Source: Planctomycetota bacterium (GTDB lineage Bacteria; Planctomycetota; Planctomycetia; Gemmatales; HRBIN36). Taken from it: a stretch of DNA of 64,000 nt. Positions 36,066-44,535 of this stretch are shown piece by piece (within the stretch, counting starts at the first letter, position 1; each line of letters begins with the position of its first letter). The position numbers and the translations under genes were made by a program. The notes below the pieces were generated by a model, which saw nothing but the letters and a program-made list of their open reading frames with translations, did not search any database and had not been told where the DNA came from. The stretch is from contig JACTMY010000013.1 of the NCBI GenBank assembly GCA_014584395.1, forward strand, positions 124,001-188,000, written 5' to 3'.

Positions 36066-37115
36066 ATGACCGTGTCAACCTTGGAGTGGATCGGTTCGCC
36101 TGGTGAAGGCTTCCTGCGCCTCCTGGACCAGACGAAGCTTCCCAATGAAGTGGCCTTCCGCGACTGCCATGCCGTGGAAGAAGTCTGGGAAGCTATTAAA
36201 TCCTTGCAGGTCCGCGGCGCTCCAGCCATCGGCATCGCGGCGGCCTATGGAGTGGTATTGGGAGTTCGGACTTCAGGCGACGTTCGTTCAGTGTGCGCTT
36301 ACTTGGCCAAGAGCCGACCCACGGCCGTCAATTTATTTTGGGCCTTGGATCGCATGCAGCAAGCCGCCGAGCGCGAACCTGCCGATGATCGTATAGCCAT
36401 GATCGCTCGTCTTTGGCGGGAAGCGAACCAGATTCATCAAGACGATGCCCAAACGGGCCGCCGCATCGCGGAGCAAGGCGTCCACATCATCGAGGACGGC
36501 ATGGGGGTATTGACGCATTGTAATGCCGGGGCACTCGCAACGGCGGCTTGGGGGACGGCCCTGGCCCCGATATTTCTGGCTCATGAGCATGGTAAGCGGT
36601 TCACGGTCTATGTCGATGAAACCCGGCCGCTGCTGCAAGGGGCCAGATTGACCGCATGGGAATTGACGCAGCGCGGCATCGACACCGTGCTCCTATGCGA
36701 CAGCATGGCAGGCCACGTCATGAGCCAGGGTAAGATTCAAAGGGTCATCGTCGGGGCGGACCGCATCGCCGCCAACGGGGACACGGCTAATAAGATAGGC
36801 ACCTATAGCCTGGCCGTGTTGGCTCAGGCTCATGACATCCCGTTGATCATTGCGGCGCCGAGCAGTTCGTTCGATCGCGCACTCCCGGACGGCCAGAGGA
36901 TTCCGATCGAGGTCCGCGACCCCCGGGAAGTGACACACGGTTTCGGTCTCCGCACGGCGCCCGAGGGCGTCCGTGTCTACAACCCCGCGTTTGACGTCAC
37001 CCCTGCCTCGCTCATTCACGCGATCCTCACGGAAAAAGGTTTGATTCAGCCGGTCACTTCGACCATGATCGCCGAAGTGTTATCGAAGAAGGAGATTTCA
37101 AATGCGTCGTCATGA
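36066..37115 (+). CDS. mtnA: S-methyl-5-thioribose-1-phosphate isomerase
   Basis: 349 residues from ATG at 36066. Converts 5-methylthioribose-1-phosphate to the ribulose form in the methionine salvage pathway. Signatures: KSLQVRGAPAIGIAAAYGV, the catalytic Cys in LTHCNAGALATAAWGTAL, VDETRPLLQGARLTAWEL, IVGADRIAANGDTANKIGTYSLAV (catalytic Asp), then PVEVRDPREVTHG-like IPIEVRDPREV and VYNPAFDVTPASLI. No other mtn gene is in the window. Its last 14 bases overlap the next gene. Confidence 0.93.
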   Translation: MTVSTLEWIGSPGEGFLRLLDQTKLPNEVAFRDCHAVEEVWEAIKSLQVRGAPAIGIAAAYGVVLGVRTSGDVRSVCAYLAKSRPTAVNLFWALDRMQQAAEREPADDRIAMIARLWREANQIHQDDAQTGRRIAEQGVHIIEDGMGVLTHCNAGALATAAWGTALAPIFLAHEHGKRFTVYVDETRPLLQGARLTAWELTQRGIDTVLLCDSMAGHVMSQGKIQRVIVGADRIAANGDTANKIGTYSLAVLAQAHDIPLIIAAPSSSFDRALPDGQRIPIEVRDPREVTHGFGLRTAPEGVRVYNPAFDVTPASLIHAILTEKGLIQPVTSTMIAEVLSKKEISNASS

Positions 37116-38400
37116 TCTTCGTTTTGGCGTGGGGCTGGTTTGCCTCCTGGCGCCGATGTGGCTGCTGGCCGATCCCTGGCCCTCCTGGCGCGGCCCGCGG
37201 GGCGATGGCGTCTCCACCGAGCGGGATGTGCCCACGCATTGGGACACGACGAAAAATATCCGCTGGCGCATCTCCCTGCCCGACCGCGGCAACGGCACCC
37301 CCGTCGCCTGGGGCCGTTTTCTGTTCGTCCCGCAAGCCATCGAACAAGAACAGCGGCGCACCTTGATGTGCATCGACCGGGCGACGGGACAGATGCTCTG
37401 GCAAAAAGGCGTGACGTACACCGAGAAGGAAGCCACCCATTCAACCAATCCCTACTGTTCGCCCTCGCCCGTGACCGATGGGGAGCGCGTCATCGTCTGG
37501 TTTGGCTCGGCGGGGCTGTATTGCTTCGACCTGGCAGGCCATGAGTTGTGGAGCGCCCAACTGGGCAAGCAGCAGCACGTCTGGGGGCATGGGGCCTCGC
37601 CGATCCTGCATGAAAATCTGTGCATTCTGCACTTCGGCCCCGGTCCTAACGCCTTCGTCATCGCTTTGGACAAGCAGTCGGGGAAGGAAATCTGGCGCGT
37701 GCCCGCGCCGCGGTTCGCACAGGATCAAGCCAAGCCGTCCCATCCGGTTGGTAATCAAGACCCCGAGATCTTCTGGGGCTCTTGGGCCACGCCGATGGTC
37801 GTGAACGCCGACGGCCGCGCGGAATTGATCCTCGCTTGGCCGCAACAGGTCGTGGCGCTCGACCCCAAGACGGGCCAGGAATTCTGGCGCTGCGGCGGCC
37901 TGGCCGACCTGGTCTATTGCTCGCCGATGTTTGGCGACGGCATCGTTGTCGCCTTGGGTGGATACAACGGGTCGGGACTCGCCGTCAAGGCCGGGGGCAG
38001 CGGCGACGTCACCTCCACCCACCGCGTCTGGCACGAAGAGCGCAGCCGCCTGCGCCTGGGCACGGGCATCATTCATGATGGACACATCTACGTCAACGAC
38101 ATGAATGGCGCCATCGATTGCATCGAACTGAAAACCAATGCCCTCAAGTGGCGCGAACGCCCTAAAGCCACCGGCAAGGGTGATTCCTGGTCCTCCTTCG
38201 TCAAGGCCGGCCAGCACTTATACGCCGTCAACCAGGCGGGAGACGTGTTCGTCTTCAAGGCCAATCCCGAGAAGTATGAGCAAGTCGCCAGGAACAGCGT
38301 CGGCGAGTACACCAATTCGACGCTCGTCATCAGCGACGGCGAGATTTTCCTCCGCACCCACGACAGTTTGTGGTGCATTGCCGAAAAGAAAAGCGACTAG
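37102..38400 (+). CDS. secreted PQQ-type beta-propeller protein
   Basis: 432 residues. AAGGAG sits inside the 3' end of mtnA; the genes overlap by 14 bases. Signal peptide LRFGVGLVCLLAPMWLLADP. The mature part opens with PWPSWRGPRGDGVSTERDVPTHWDTTKNIRW, a phrase common in planctomycete outer-membrane-assembly/PQQ-like propellers, and holds repeated blades with IDRATGQMLWQ, LDKQSGKEIWR, LDPKTGQEFWR and INCIELKTNALKWR-like ends. Blades of this kind do not need to bind PQQ. Periplasmic or outer-surface; probably a binding scaffold. Confidence 0.87.
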   Translation: MRRHDLRFGVGLVCLLAPMWLLADPWPSWRGPRGDGVSTERDVPTHWDTTKNIRWRISLPDRGNGTPVAWGRFLFVPQAIEQEQRRTLMCIDRATGQMLWQKGVTYTEKEATHSTNPYCSPSPVTDGERVIVWFGSAGLYCFDLAGHELWSAQLGKQQHVWGHGASPILHENLCILHFGPGPNAFVIALDKQSGKEIWRVPAPRFAQDQAKPSHPVGNQDPEIFWGSWATPMVVNADGRAELILAWPQQVVALDPKTGQEFWRCGGLADLVYCSPMFGDGIVVALGGYNGSGLAVKAGGSGDVTSTHRVWHEERSRLRLGTGIIHDGHIYVNDMNGAIDCIELKTNALKWRERPKATGKGDSWSSFVKAGQHLYAVNQAGDVFVFKANPEKYEQVARNSVGEYTNSTLVISDGEIFLRTHDSLWCIAEKKSD

Positions 38401-38537
38401 TCTAGCGATTGTAATGCGATTGTAACAAGGCGAGCCGGTCTTCTATTCTTGCCAAAGGGCTTGGCTTAATATGGAGCAGTCGGTGGGCAACCCGGGTGTT
38501 CCTTCAACGTCAAACCCTTAACTGGAAAGGAACCGTC

Positions 38538-39794
38538 ATGCGCTGGACAGGAGTGACTGGCCTGTGGCTCGCAGGACTCTTCCCCTTGCTCGCGGGACCG
38601 CTGCAAGAATTGAAACCGCCGGTGATTCTCAAAGCCGGTTCGGAACCGATCAATGTGGACGTAGGCCACGCCGCACCTTTTGTGGGCGACGTCAATGACG
38701 ATGGCAAGCCGGCCCTGCTCGTCGGCCAGTTCGGCGAAGGCAAGCTGCGAATTTACCGTAATGTGGGCGCCCAGCACGAGCCGCGGTTCGATTCCTTCGA
38801 GTGGCTGCAAGCCGGAGGGCAGGTGGCCAAAGTGCCCACGGGCTGATGCGTCGGTTTTACTCCACAGTTGGTGGATTTGGACAAAGATGGAATCCTCGAC
38901 ATCGTCTCTGGCTCGTGGCCCGGCGAACTCTACTGGTTCAAGGGCTTGGGGAAAGGCCGCTACGACCATCCTGTCAAACTCAAAGATACAGATCAGCGTC
39001 ATCTCCGGCCGGGCAGCGCCTCGACGGTGTTTGCCTGTGATTGGAATGGCGATGGCCATCTCGACCTGCTCATGGGCAACATCGAAGGCCACGTCCTGCT
39101 GAGCCTCGGCACGGGGGATGGGTCGCTGCAGTTCGAGTCGCCGATCAAAATTCAAATCGCTGGCCAACCCATCGTCGCGAACCACGGCGATTCCCATCCC
39201 ATCCTGGCGGATTGGGACCGCGACGGTTTGCCTGACTTGTTAATCGGCGCCGGTGATGGCAGCGTCGTCTGGTATCGCAACGTCGGCTCCTCGACCGAAC
39301 CCAAATTCGAAAAACATCGCGTTCTGCTGAAGGCCTCGAAGAACGATATGGCGGATGAGGATGCCCCCATTCAGAACTTCAAGCCAGGCACCCGGGCCAA
39401 AATCTGCGCCGTCGATTGGAATGGCGACGGCTGGCTCGATCTGCTCGTCGGCGACTTCGGCATGATCCGGGGGAAAAAGCCGGAGATGACCGAAGCGGAC
39501 ATGAAAAAGGTGCAGGAATGCCAAGAGAAAATGGCTCAGATCGATGCCAAAATGCAGCCGCTGCAGAAGGAACACCTGAAGCTGCGGACTGCCCCTGCAA
39601 ATGAAGCCATGGAAGCTAAGAAGGAAAGGCTCAAGAAACGGAAGCAAATCGAGGAAGAATTGCAGAGGTTGAGCGCGGAACTACGGCCCTCGGTTGAGAT
39701 CGTGCTGAAGTTTCAGCCCAGCACTTCTTATCGCGGCAACGTCTGGGTTCTGGAGCGGATTCCGCAGACCGTGGATCGATCGGATCGACGGTAG
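38538..39794 (+). CDS. secreted FG-GAP repeat protein with in-frame TGA at codon 103 (possible selenocysteine)
   Basis: One continuous frame of 419 codons, start ATG 38538 (AAAGGAA upstream), broken only by TGA at 38844-38846. Upstream: signal peptide (TGLWLAGLFPLLAG) and one FG-GAP blade (VGDVNDDGKPALLVG). Downstream in the same frame, without a restart: CVGFTPQLVDLDKDGILDIVSG, CDWNGDGHLDLLMG, ADWDRDGLPDLLIG, VDWNGDGWLDLLVG, then a Lys/Glu coiled coil (~305-375). The TGA is followed at once by a Cys codon, so the residue pair would be Sec103-Cys104. A hairpin just after it fits bacterial SECIS geometry (38861-38875). A nonsense mutation or base error (TGC/TGT to TGA) is the alternative. Part of a secreted family also represented by the propeller gene upstream. 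Confidence 0.72.
38861..38875 (+). promoter_or_regulatory. candidate bacterial SECIS hairpin after in-frame TGA
   Basis: TCCAC-AGTTG-GTGGA: perfect five-bp stem, five-base loop with G as second loop base, loop starting 20 bases after the TGA at 38844-38846. As I recall the bacterial SECIS rule, a small stem-loop with a G among the first two loop bases at roughly 16-37 bases from the UGA is expected; this fits. The stem is short and could be chance. Confidence 0.4.
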
Positions 39795-39807
39795 CCCGCT
39801 CAGCCTT

Positions 39808-39839
39808 GCCCCCGGAGGCCGTGAGCCATCGGGGCTTTT
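39808..39839 (+). terminator. possible terminator after the FG-GAP gene
   Basis: A GCCCCCG/CGGGGC stem with one bulge and a 15-base loop, followed by TTTT, 14 bases after the stop. Confidence 0.4.
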
Positions 39840-39852
39840 GATCGGTTGAGTT

Positions 39853-41016
39853 TCAGGCCTCGCATCGCTCGAAGAGCGTCGCCACGCCCTGGCCCTGGCC
39901 AACGCAGAGCGAGGCGATGCCCAGCCGATGGCCTTCGTCCTTCATCCGATGGAGCAGCGTGGCGGTGATGCGCGCGCCGCTGGCGCCGATGGGGTGGCCG
40001 ATGGCCACCGCCCCGCCGCGGGTATTGACGCGCTTTTCATCGATCCCCAAGAGTTTCAGGCAACTGAGCACCTGGACGGCGAAAGCTTCGTTGATTTCAA
40101 TGGCTCCCACGTCGTCGAGCTTGACGTTGGCTTTTTCGAGCAGCTTGAGGATGGCGGGCACCGGTCCGATGCCCATCTCCTCCGGCGCGACCCCCGCCAC
40201 GGCCATGGCCTTGACGCGCGCCAGCGGCTGCAGCCCCAACTCCTTGGCCTTCGTCTCCGACATCATGAGCGCGGCGGCCGCCCCGACGCTGATTTGCGAG
40301 CTATTCCCCGCCGTGACCGTGCCGCCCGAGGGGGCGAAGGCGGGTTTCAGCGCGGCCAGGGCCTCCAGGCTGCTGTCGCGGCGCACGCCCTGATCGCGGT
40401 GGACTTCCATTCGGAACCCCTGCTCATCGCGGCCCCGCATGGGGACCACTTCATCCCCCCAATGTGGGCGGTCCATGGCCGCCGCTGCCAGTTGATGGCT
40501 CCGCAGGGAAAACTCATCCTGAGCGGCGCGGGGAATGCGGTACTTGCGAGCGAGATATTCCGCGGTCAACCCCATGTGCATGATGGCTTCGCTGTGCCGG
40601 CGAAAGAGCCGGGCACTGGGGGAATAGTCCTTGTGCATGGGGATGTGGTCCATGTGCTCGACGCCGCCGGCGATCTGCACGTCGGCGACGCCGGCCATGA
40701 TGGCCGCTGCGGCGTCGTTGATGGCTTGCAGGCTGGAGGAACAGTTGCGATTCACGGTCACTCCGCCCACCGTGATGGGCAGGTCGGCGATCAGGACCAG
40801 GATGCGGGCGACGTCCGCGCCTTGTTCTCCCTGCTGCTGCACGCAGCCCCAGCGCACATCCTCGATGAGATGCGGTTCGATCCCGGTGCGTTCAATGAGC
40901 TTGAGCACCAGGTCGGCGGACAGGTCATCGGACCGAACGTCGCGGAAATAGCCCTTGTCGCCGCTGGCCCGGGCGATGGGCGTGCGGATGGCCTCCACAA
41001 TCACGGCTGATCGCAT
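39853..41016 (-). CDS. acetyl-CoA acyltransferase (thiolase)
   Basis: 387 residues, AGGAG eight bases before the ATG. Cleaves or forms 3-ketoacyl-CoA. Active-site Cys is in VNRNCSSSLQAINDAA (~91), the INEAFA His-neighbour motif near 340, the HPIGASGAR signature with its His (GGAVAIGHPIGASGARI) and the C-terminal Cys in ASLCVGQGQGVATLFE. Residues ~120-245 hold the thiolase loop domain (MDHIPMHKDY, MGLTAEYLARKYRIPRAAQDEF). Degradative FadA/FadI-type or biosynthetic cannot be told apart; no fadB-like partner is adjacent. Confidence 0.93.
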   Translation of the reverse strand: MRSAVIVEAIRTPIARASGDKGYFRDVRSDDLSADLVLKLIERTGIEPHLIEDVRWGCVQQQGEQGADVARILVLIADLPITVGGVTVNRNCSSSLQAINDAAAAIMAGVADVQIAGGVEHMDHIPMHKDYSPSARLFRRHSEAIMHMGLTAEYLARKYRIPRAAQDEFSLRSHQLAAAAMDRPHWGDEVVPMRGRDEQGFRMEVHRDQGVRRDSSLEALAALKPAFAPSGGTVTAGNSSQISVGAAAALMMSETKAKELGLQPLARVKAMAVAGVAPEEMGIGPVPAILKLLEKANVKLDDVGAIEINEAFAVQVLSCLKLLGIDEKRVNTRGGAVAIGHPIGASGARITATLLHRMKDEGHRLGIASLCVGQGQGVATLFERCEA

Positions 41017-41064
41017 GGGGTTGGCTCCTGACTGAAGGGTTCATGGTGAAGCCGCTCGCCCGCG

Positions 41065-42108
41065 TCACGGGATCGGCACCTTGGCCAACAACTGGCCGAT
41101 GATCACCTCCGGCGTCACGCCGTCGGCCTCGGCTTCGTAGCTGATAAGGATGCGGTGCCGAAGCACGTCCGCCGCGACGGCTTTGACGTCGTGGGGCGTG
41201 ACATAGGCTCGGCCCTCGAGAAAGGCGTTGGCTTTGCCCGCCAAGGCCAGTCCCAAGCTGCCGCGCGGGCTGGCTCCATACTGAATGTATCGATCCAGGG
41301 GCAGTTGATGACGTTGGGGCCTGCGCGTGGTCTGCACCAGGTCGACGATGTAATGCTTGACCTTGTCATCCAGATAAATGGCGTCGATGAAGTCGCGCAG
41401 CTCGTTGATGATGCTGGGGGTAAGGACCGCCTTGGCATGCGGCGGCGGTCCGACGTGGGCCATGCGATTGAGGATTTCCACCTCCTCGGAGCCCTCGGGA
41501 TAATCGAGCTTCAGCTTCATGAGGAAGCGGTCGATCTGGGCTTCGGGCAAGGGAAACGTGCCTTCCTGCTCAATGGGATTTTGCGTTGCCAGCACCAGGA
41601 AAGGTTCGGGCAGCTTGAACGTTTCCTCGCCGATGGTGACTTGTTTTTCCTGCATGGCTTCCAGCAAGGCGCTTTGGACCTTGGCGGGAGCGCGATTGAC
41701 TTCATCAGCCAGGACGAGGTTGGCGAACACCGGCCCCTTCTTGACCGAGAACTCGCTGGTGCGCGGGTTGTAAATCTGGGTGCCGATGAGGTCCGCCGGG
41801 AGCAGGTCGGGAGTGAATTGAATGCGGCTGAAGCGCAGTTGCAGGGTGTCGGCCAGGGTGCGGACGGCGAGGGTTTTGGCCAGGCCGGGAACGCCTTCGA
41901 CGAGCAGGTGGCCGCCGGTCATCAACCCCATGAGCAGCCGATCGATCAGTCGTTTCTGCCCGACCAAGACCCGCTGCATTTCCTGAAAGAAAGGCTCGAT
42001 GGAGGAGCGGAGCGTTCGCAGTCGATCCTCAAGGGCGGATGAATCCATGTCGAGCTTGGCTCTCCGGAGAACGGCCTGGGGCTTGAGGGAATGGTCGGCC
42101 TGGTGCAT
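41065..42108 (-). CDS. MoxR-family AAA+ ATPase
   Basis: 347 residues from ATG at 42108. Walker A GVPGLAKTLAVRTLAD, Walker B LVLADEVNRAPAKVQSALLEAMQEKQVTIG, sensor 1 LVLATQNPIEQEGTFPLPEAQIDRF, and the C-terminal lid domain (IIYLDDKVKHYIVDLVQTTR-like, YGASPRGSLGLALAGKANAFLEGRAYVTPHDVKAVA). MoxR proteins act as chaperones for metal insertion or with VWA-domain partners; no VWA gene follows here, and the downstream gene is the thiolase. The zinc-ribbon membrane protein gene lies just upstream (55 bases) on the same strand. Confidence 0.93.
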   Translation of the reverse strand: MHQADHSLKPQAVLRRAKLDMDSSALEDRLRTLRSSIEPFFQEMQRVLVGQKRLIDRLLMGLMTGGHLLVEGVPGLAKTLAVRTLADTLQLRFSRIQFTPDLLPADLIGTQIYNPRTSEFSVKKGPVFANLVLADEVNRAPAKVQSALLEAMQEKQVTIGEETFKLPEPFLVLATQNPIEQEGTFPLPEAQIDRFLMKLKLDYPEGSEEVEILNRMAHVGPPPHAKAVLTPSIINELRDFIDAIYLDDKVKHYIVDLVQTTRRPQRHQLPLDRYIQYGASPRGSLGLALAGKANAFLEGRAYVTPHDVKAVAADVLRHRILISYEAEADGVTPEVIIGQLLAKVPIP

Positions 42109-42162
42109 GATTGCCAAGAAACGATGCCGATGCTCGATGCCGCCGGCTTTTGTCGCAATGGA

Positions 42163-43056
42163 CTATCGGCGACGGCGGCGCGGCCGCTCCTCTTCCTCGT
42201 CTTCATCCTCTTCGTCTTCGTCCGCATCGTCTTCATCATCATCGTCGTCGTCTTCCTCCTCCTCTAGTTCGGCTTCATAATCGGTGATGCCGCGGGCACG
42301 ACGAGCGCTGACGTTGAACTCATGAATCACGCCCGGATCGCGCAGCCCGACCAGGGCGAAGACGGCGAACGGGATGGTGAAGGGATAGAACAGTCCCAAG
42401 ATGGCGGAAGCCATGGCCCAATTGTACTCTTCCAGCCGTTTCATCGCTTCCGCGCCTTTGATAATGATCGCGAGATACACGAGCAAGAACAGGGTGATCC
42501 CCAGCGTGACGACAAAGACAAAGCCAGGGGCATCGTCCCGATCCCAGATTTCATCGAGGGGAAAATAATAGCCCAGTTCGAAGCGTTTTTCGGTCAGCTT
42601 GCCGAGGCGGCTCAACTTTTCCATGTTGAACGAATAGAGCACGCAGTTCACAGTGGTCCAGAGGAAGAAGAAGACGATGATCCAGCAACTGATCAGGGCC
42701 ACGCGCTTGAGCCACGTCGAGGGAAAACCGACTTGCATCCAGGCCCGGTTGCGCGCCTTTTGCTTCAGGGCGTGCAAGACGAGTTCGTCGACGCGGTCGT
42801 CCTTGGCTTCCGTGGCAACCTGATGGACGGCTTCGATGGAGTAGGGCGTATAATCATCGCCATCGTTCGTTGGTTTGGCCGGCGGGCTCGCGGGCTTGCC
42901 CGGCGAAGCGGGAGGCGGCTCTTGCGCGGCGACCGTCGCCGCGCTAGCTGGAACGGTCAGGATGCTGGTGCAATGGGGACACTTGATTTTCTTGCCCCCC
43001 AGCTCATCCTTGAGTCCCAGGCCCTTGCGGCATTGTGGACAGCGAACGCGGATCAT
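42163..43056 (-). CDS. zinc-ribbon membrane protein with an acidic C-terminal tail
   Basis: 297 residues from ATG at 43056. Residues 1-30 are a zinc ribbon (CPQCRKGLGLKDELGGKKIKCPHC), then a Pro/Ala-rich linker (~37-66), then hydrophobic segments about residues 118-140 (VALISCWIIVFFFLWTTVNCVL), 174-197 (FVFVVTLGITLFLLVYLAIII) and 215-235 (AILGLFYPFTIPFAVFALVGL). The last ~40 residues are almost all Glu/Asp and end in RPRRRRR. Upstream of moxR in the same direction, so a MoxR partner is possible. Two other proteins in the window carry the same kind of N-terminal ribbon. Confidence 0.75.
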   Translation of the reverse strand: MIRVRCPQCRKGLGLKDELGGKKIKCPHCTSILTVPASAATVAAQEPPPASPGKPASPPAKPTNDGDDYTPYSIEAVHQVATEAKDDRVDELVLHALKQKARNRAWMQVGFPSTWLKRVALISCWIIVFFFLWTTVNCVLYSFNMEKLSRLGKLTEKRFELGYYFPLDEIWDRDDAPGFVFVVTLGITLFLLVYLAIIIKGAEAMKRLEEYNWAMASAILGLFYPFTIPFAVFALVGLRDPGVIHEFNVSARRARGITDYEAELEEEEDDDDDDEDDADEDEEDEDEEEERPRRRRR

Positions 43057-43381
43057 GGCCGAGTGGTCCTTGTGTCTTTTCCAAAAAGTCGGGCGGCGCT
43101 TCCCTTGCGGGGTCGCAGGCCGATGGTCTGGCGATTGGTCCACTTTCACTTTAGCCGATTCCCGCCGCCGTTTCCAGCCGTTACCGGGAAGGATTCGGTC
43201 GTAGGGTCGCTGCCAGGTCGAGAAGTCGATGGACTTTGCCGATCAACCGTTGCAACCCTATCCCCGGACCAGTAGAAAAATGGAACCGACGCGAAATGGC
43301 GCTCCCTGGCCTCATCAGGCTCGGGCCGCAAGCCGAACGGCGCCGGCACCCACTTGACCCCGGATTTATTCACGGTGAGGC
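43057..43381. other. divergent spacer before the pyruvate dehydrogenase cluster, 325 bases
   Basis: Must hold the promoters of the zinc-ribbon gene (minus) and of pdhA (plus). No clear consensus boxes, repeats or hairpins recognised; overlapping small frames on both strands have no coding features. Confidence 0.3.
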
Positions 43382-44467
43382 ATGCCCAGAAAAACCATTG
43401 AATCCTTTCAGGTCGAGCATTTGCAAGTCCTGGATGAAAATGGCCAGGTGGACCCTGCGCTCGATCCTAAACTATCCGCCGAGGATTTGAAGAAGCTCTA
43501 TCGGGTCATGCTGCTGGCCCGCATGGTGGATGACCGGATGTATAAATTACAGGCCCAGGGGCGGATGGGGACGTTTCCGGGCGTGCGCGGCCAGGAGGCT
43601 TGCGTGGGCGTGACCTATGCCCTGGAGCCGACGGATTGGCTGCAGCCCGCCTTCCGGGAAACGGCGTGCCTGTTTTGGCGCGGCATCCAACCCAAACGCG
43701 TGCTGCAATACTTCGCCGGCATGGAAGAGGGCAACGTCTTTCCCGAGGAAGCACGCACCTGGCCCATCCCCATCTGCGTCGGCAGCCAAACGCTGCACGC
43801 CACGGGCGTCGCCTGGGCCGATCAGATTCGCGGCGAAAAAAACGTCACGCTCTGCTACTTCGGCGACGGCGGCACTTCCGAGGGTGATTTCCACGAAGCC
43901 CTCAACATGGCCGGCATTTACAAGCTGCCCATCGTCTACGTCTGCATGAACAACCAATACGCCATTTCCGTTCCACGGGCCATTCAAAGCGGTTCCAAAA
44001 CGCTCGCGCAAAAAGCGATCGGCTACGGCTTCTCGGGACTGCAGATCGATGGCAACGACCTGATGGCCGCCGTCGTTGCCGGTCGCGAGGCCGTCGCTCG
44101 AGCCAGGGCCGGGAAAGGGCCGACCCTCATTGAAATGGTGACCTACCGGCTTGGCCCGCATACCACGGCCGATGACGCTCGCCGCTATCGATCCGAGGAG
44201 GAAGTGAAGGCCTGGCTGCCCAAGGATCCTCTGGTCCGCATGCGAAAGTTCATGGAGAAAAAGAGCTTGTGGAACGCCAACGTGCAAACAGAATGGGAAG
44301 CGGAATTCGCCGAGCTGATCGAAAAGGACGTGCAAGAATATGAAGCGGAACTGGCGGCCGTCGATCCGATGGAAATGTTCGACGCCGTCTATGCGACGCT
44401 GACGCCCGAATTGGCCGCCCAGAAAGAACAGGCCCGGACCTATGCCCACCTGAAACATGGACACTAG
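43382..44467 (+). CDS. pdhA: pyruvate dehydrogenase E1 component subunit alpha
   Basis: 361 residues. Thiamine-diphosphate subunit that decarboxylates pyruvate. TPP-binding motif CYFGDGGTSEGDFHEALNMAGIYKLPIVYVCMNNQYAIS (GDG...NN) is clear; substrate region QGRMGTFPGVRGQEACVGVTYAL and loop YRLGPHTTADDARRYRS near residue 260. First gene of the order E1 alpha, E1 beta, E2, E3, all on the plus strand in 5.1 kb. GTGAGG sits very close to the ATG. Confidence 0.95.
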   Translation: MPRKTIESFQVEHLQVLDENGQVDPALDPKLSAEDLKKLYRVMLLARMVDDRMYKLQAQGRMGTFPGVRGQEACVGVTYALEPTDWLQPAFRETACLFWRGIQPKRVLQYFAGMEEGNVFPEEARTWPIPICVGSQTLHATGVAWADQIRGEKNVTLCYFGDGGTSEGDFHEALNMAGIYKLPIVYVCMNNQYAISVPRAIQSGSKTLAQKAIGYGFSGLQIDGNDLMAAVVAGREAVARARAGKGPTLIEMVTYRLGPHTTADDARRYRSEEEVKAWLPKDPLVRMRKFMEKKSLWNANVQTEWEAEFAELIEKDVQEYEAELAAVDPMEMFDAVYATLTPELAAQKEQARTYAHLKHGH

Positions 44468-44535
44468 GTTCGCCGTCGACCCCGCGCCTCGGAGTCGGCT
44501 ACGTGCGAACCCCCAACCTAATTGAGATATCGCCG

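Noticed and set aside
38801..39040. Separate gene starting at the ATG that overlaps the TGA of the FG-GAP gene
   Set aside because: The frame after that ATG is Arg/Trp/His-rich with no fold, while the original frame resumes FG-GAP blades immediately after the TGA.
41999..42280. Plus-strand frame ending in a long Ser run
   Set aside because: It is the complement of the Asp/Glu-rich tail codons of the minus-strand zinc-ribbon gene.
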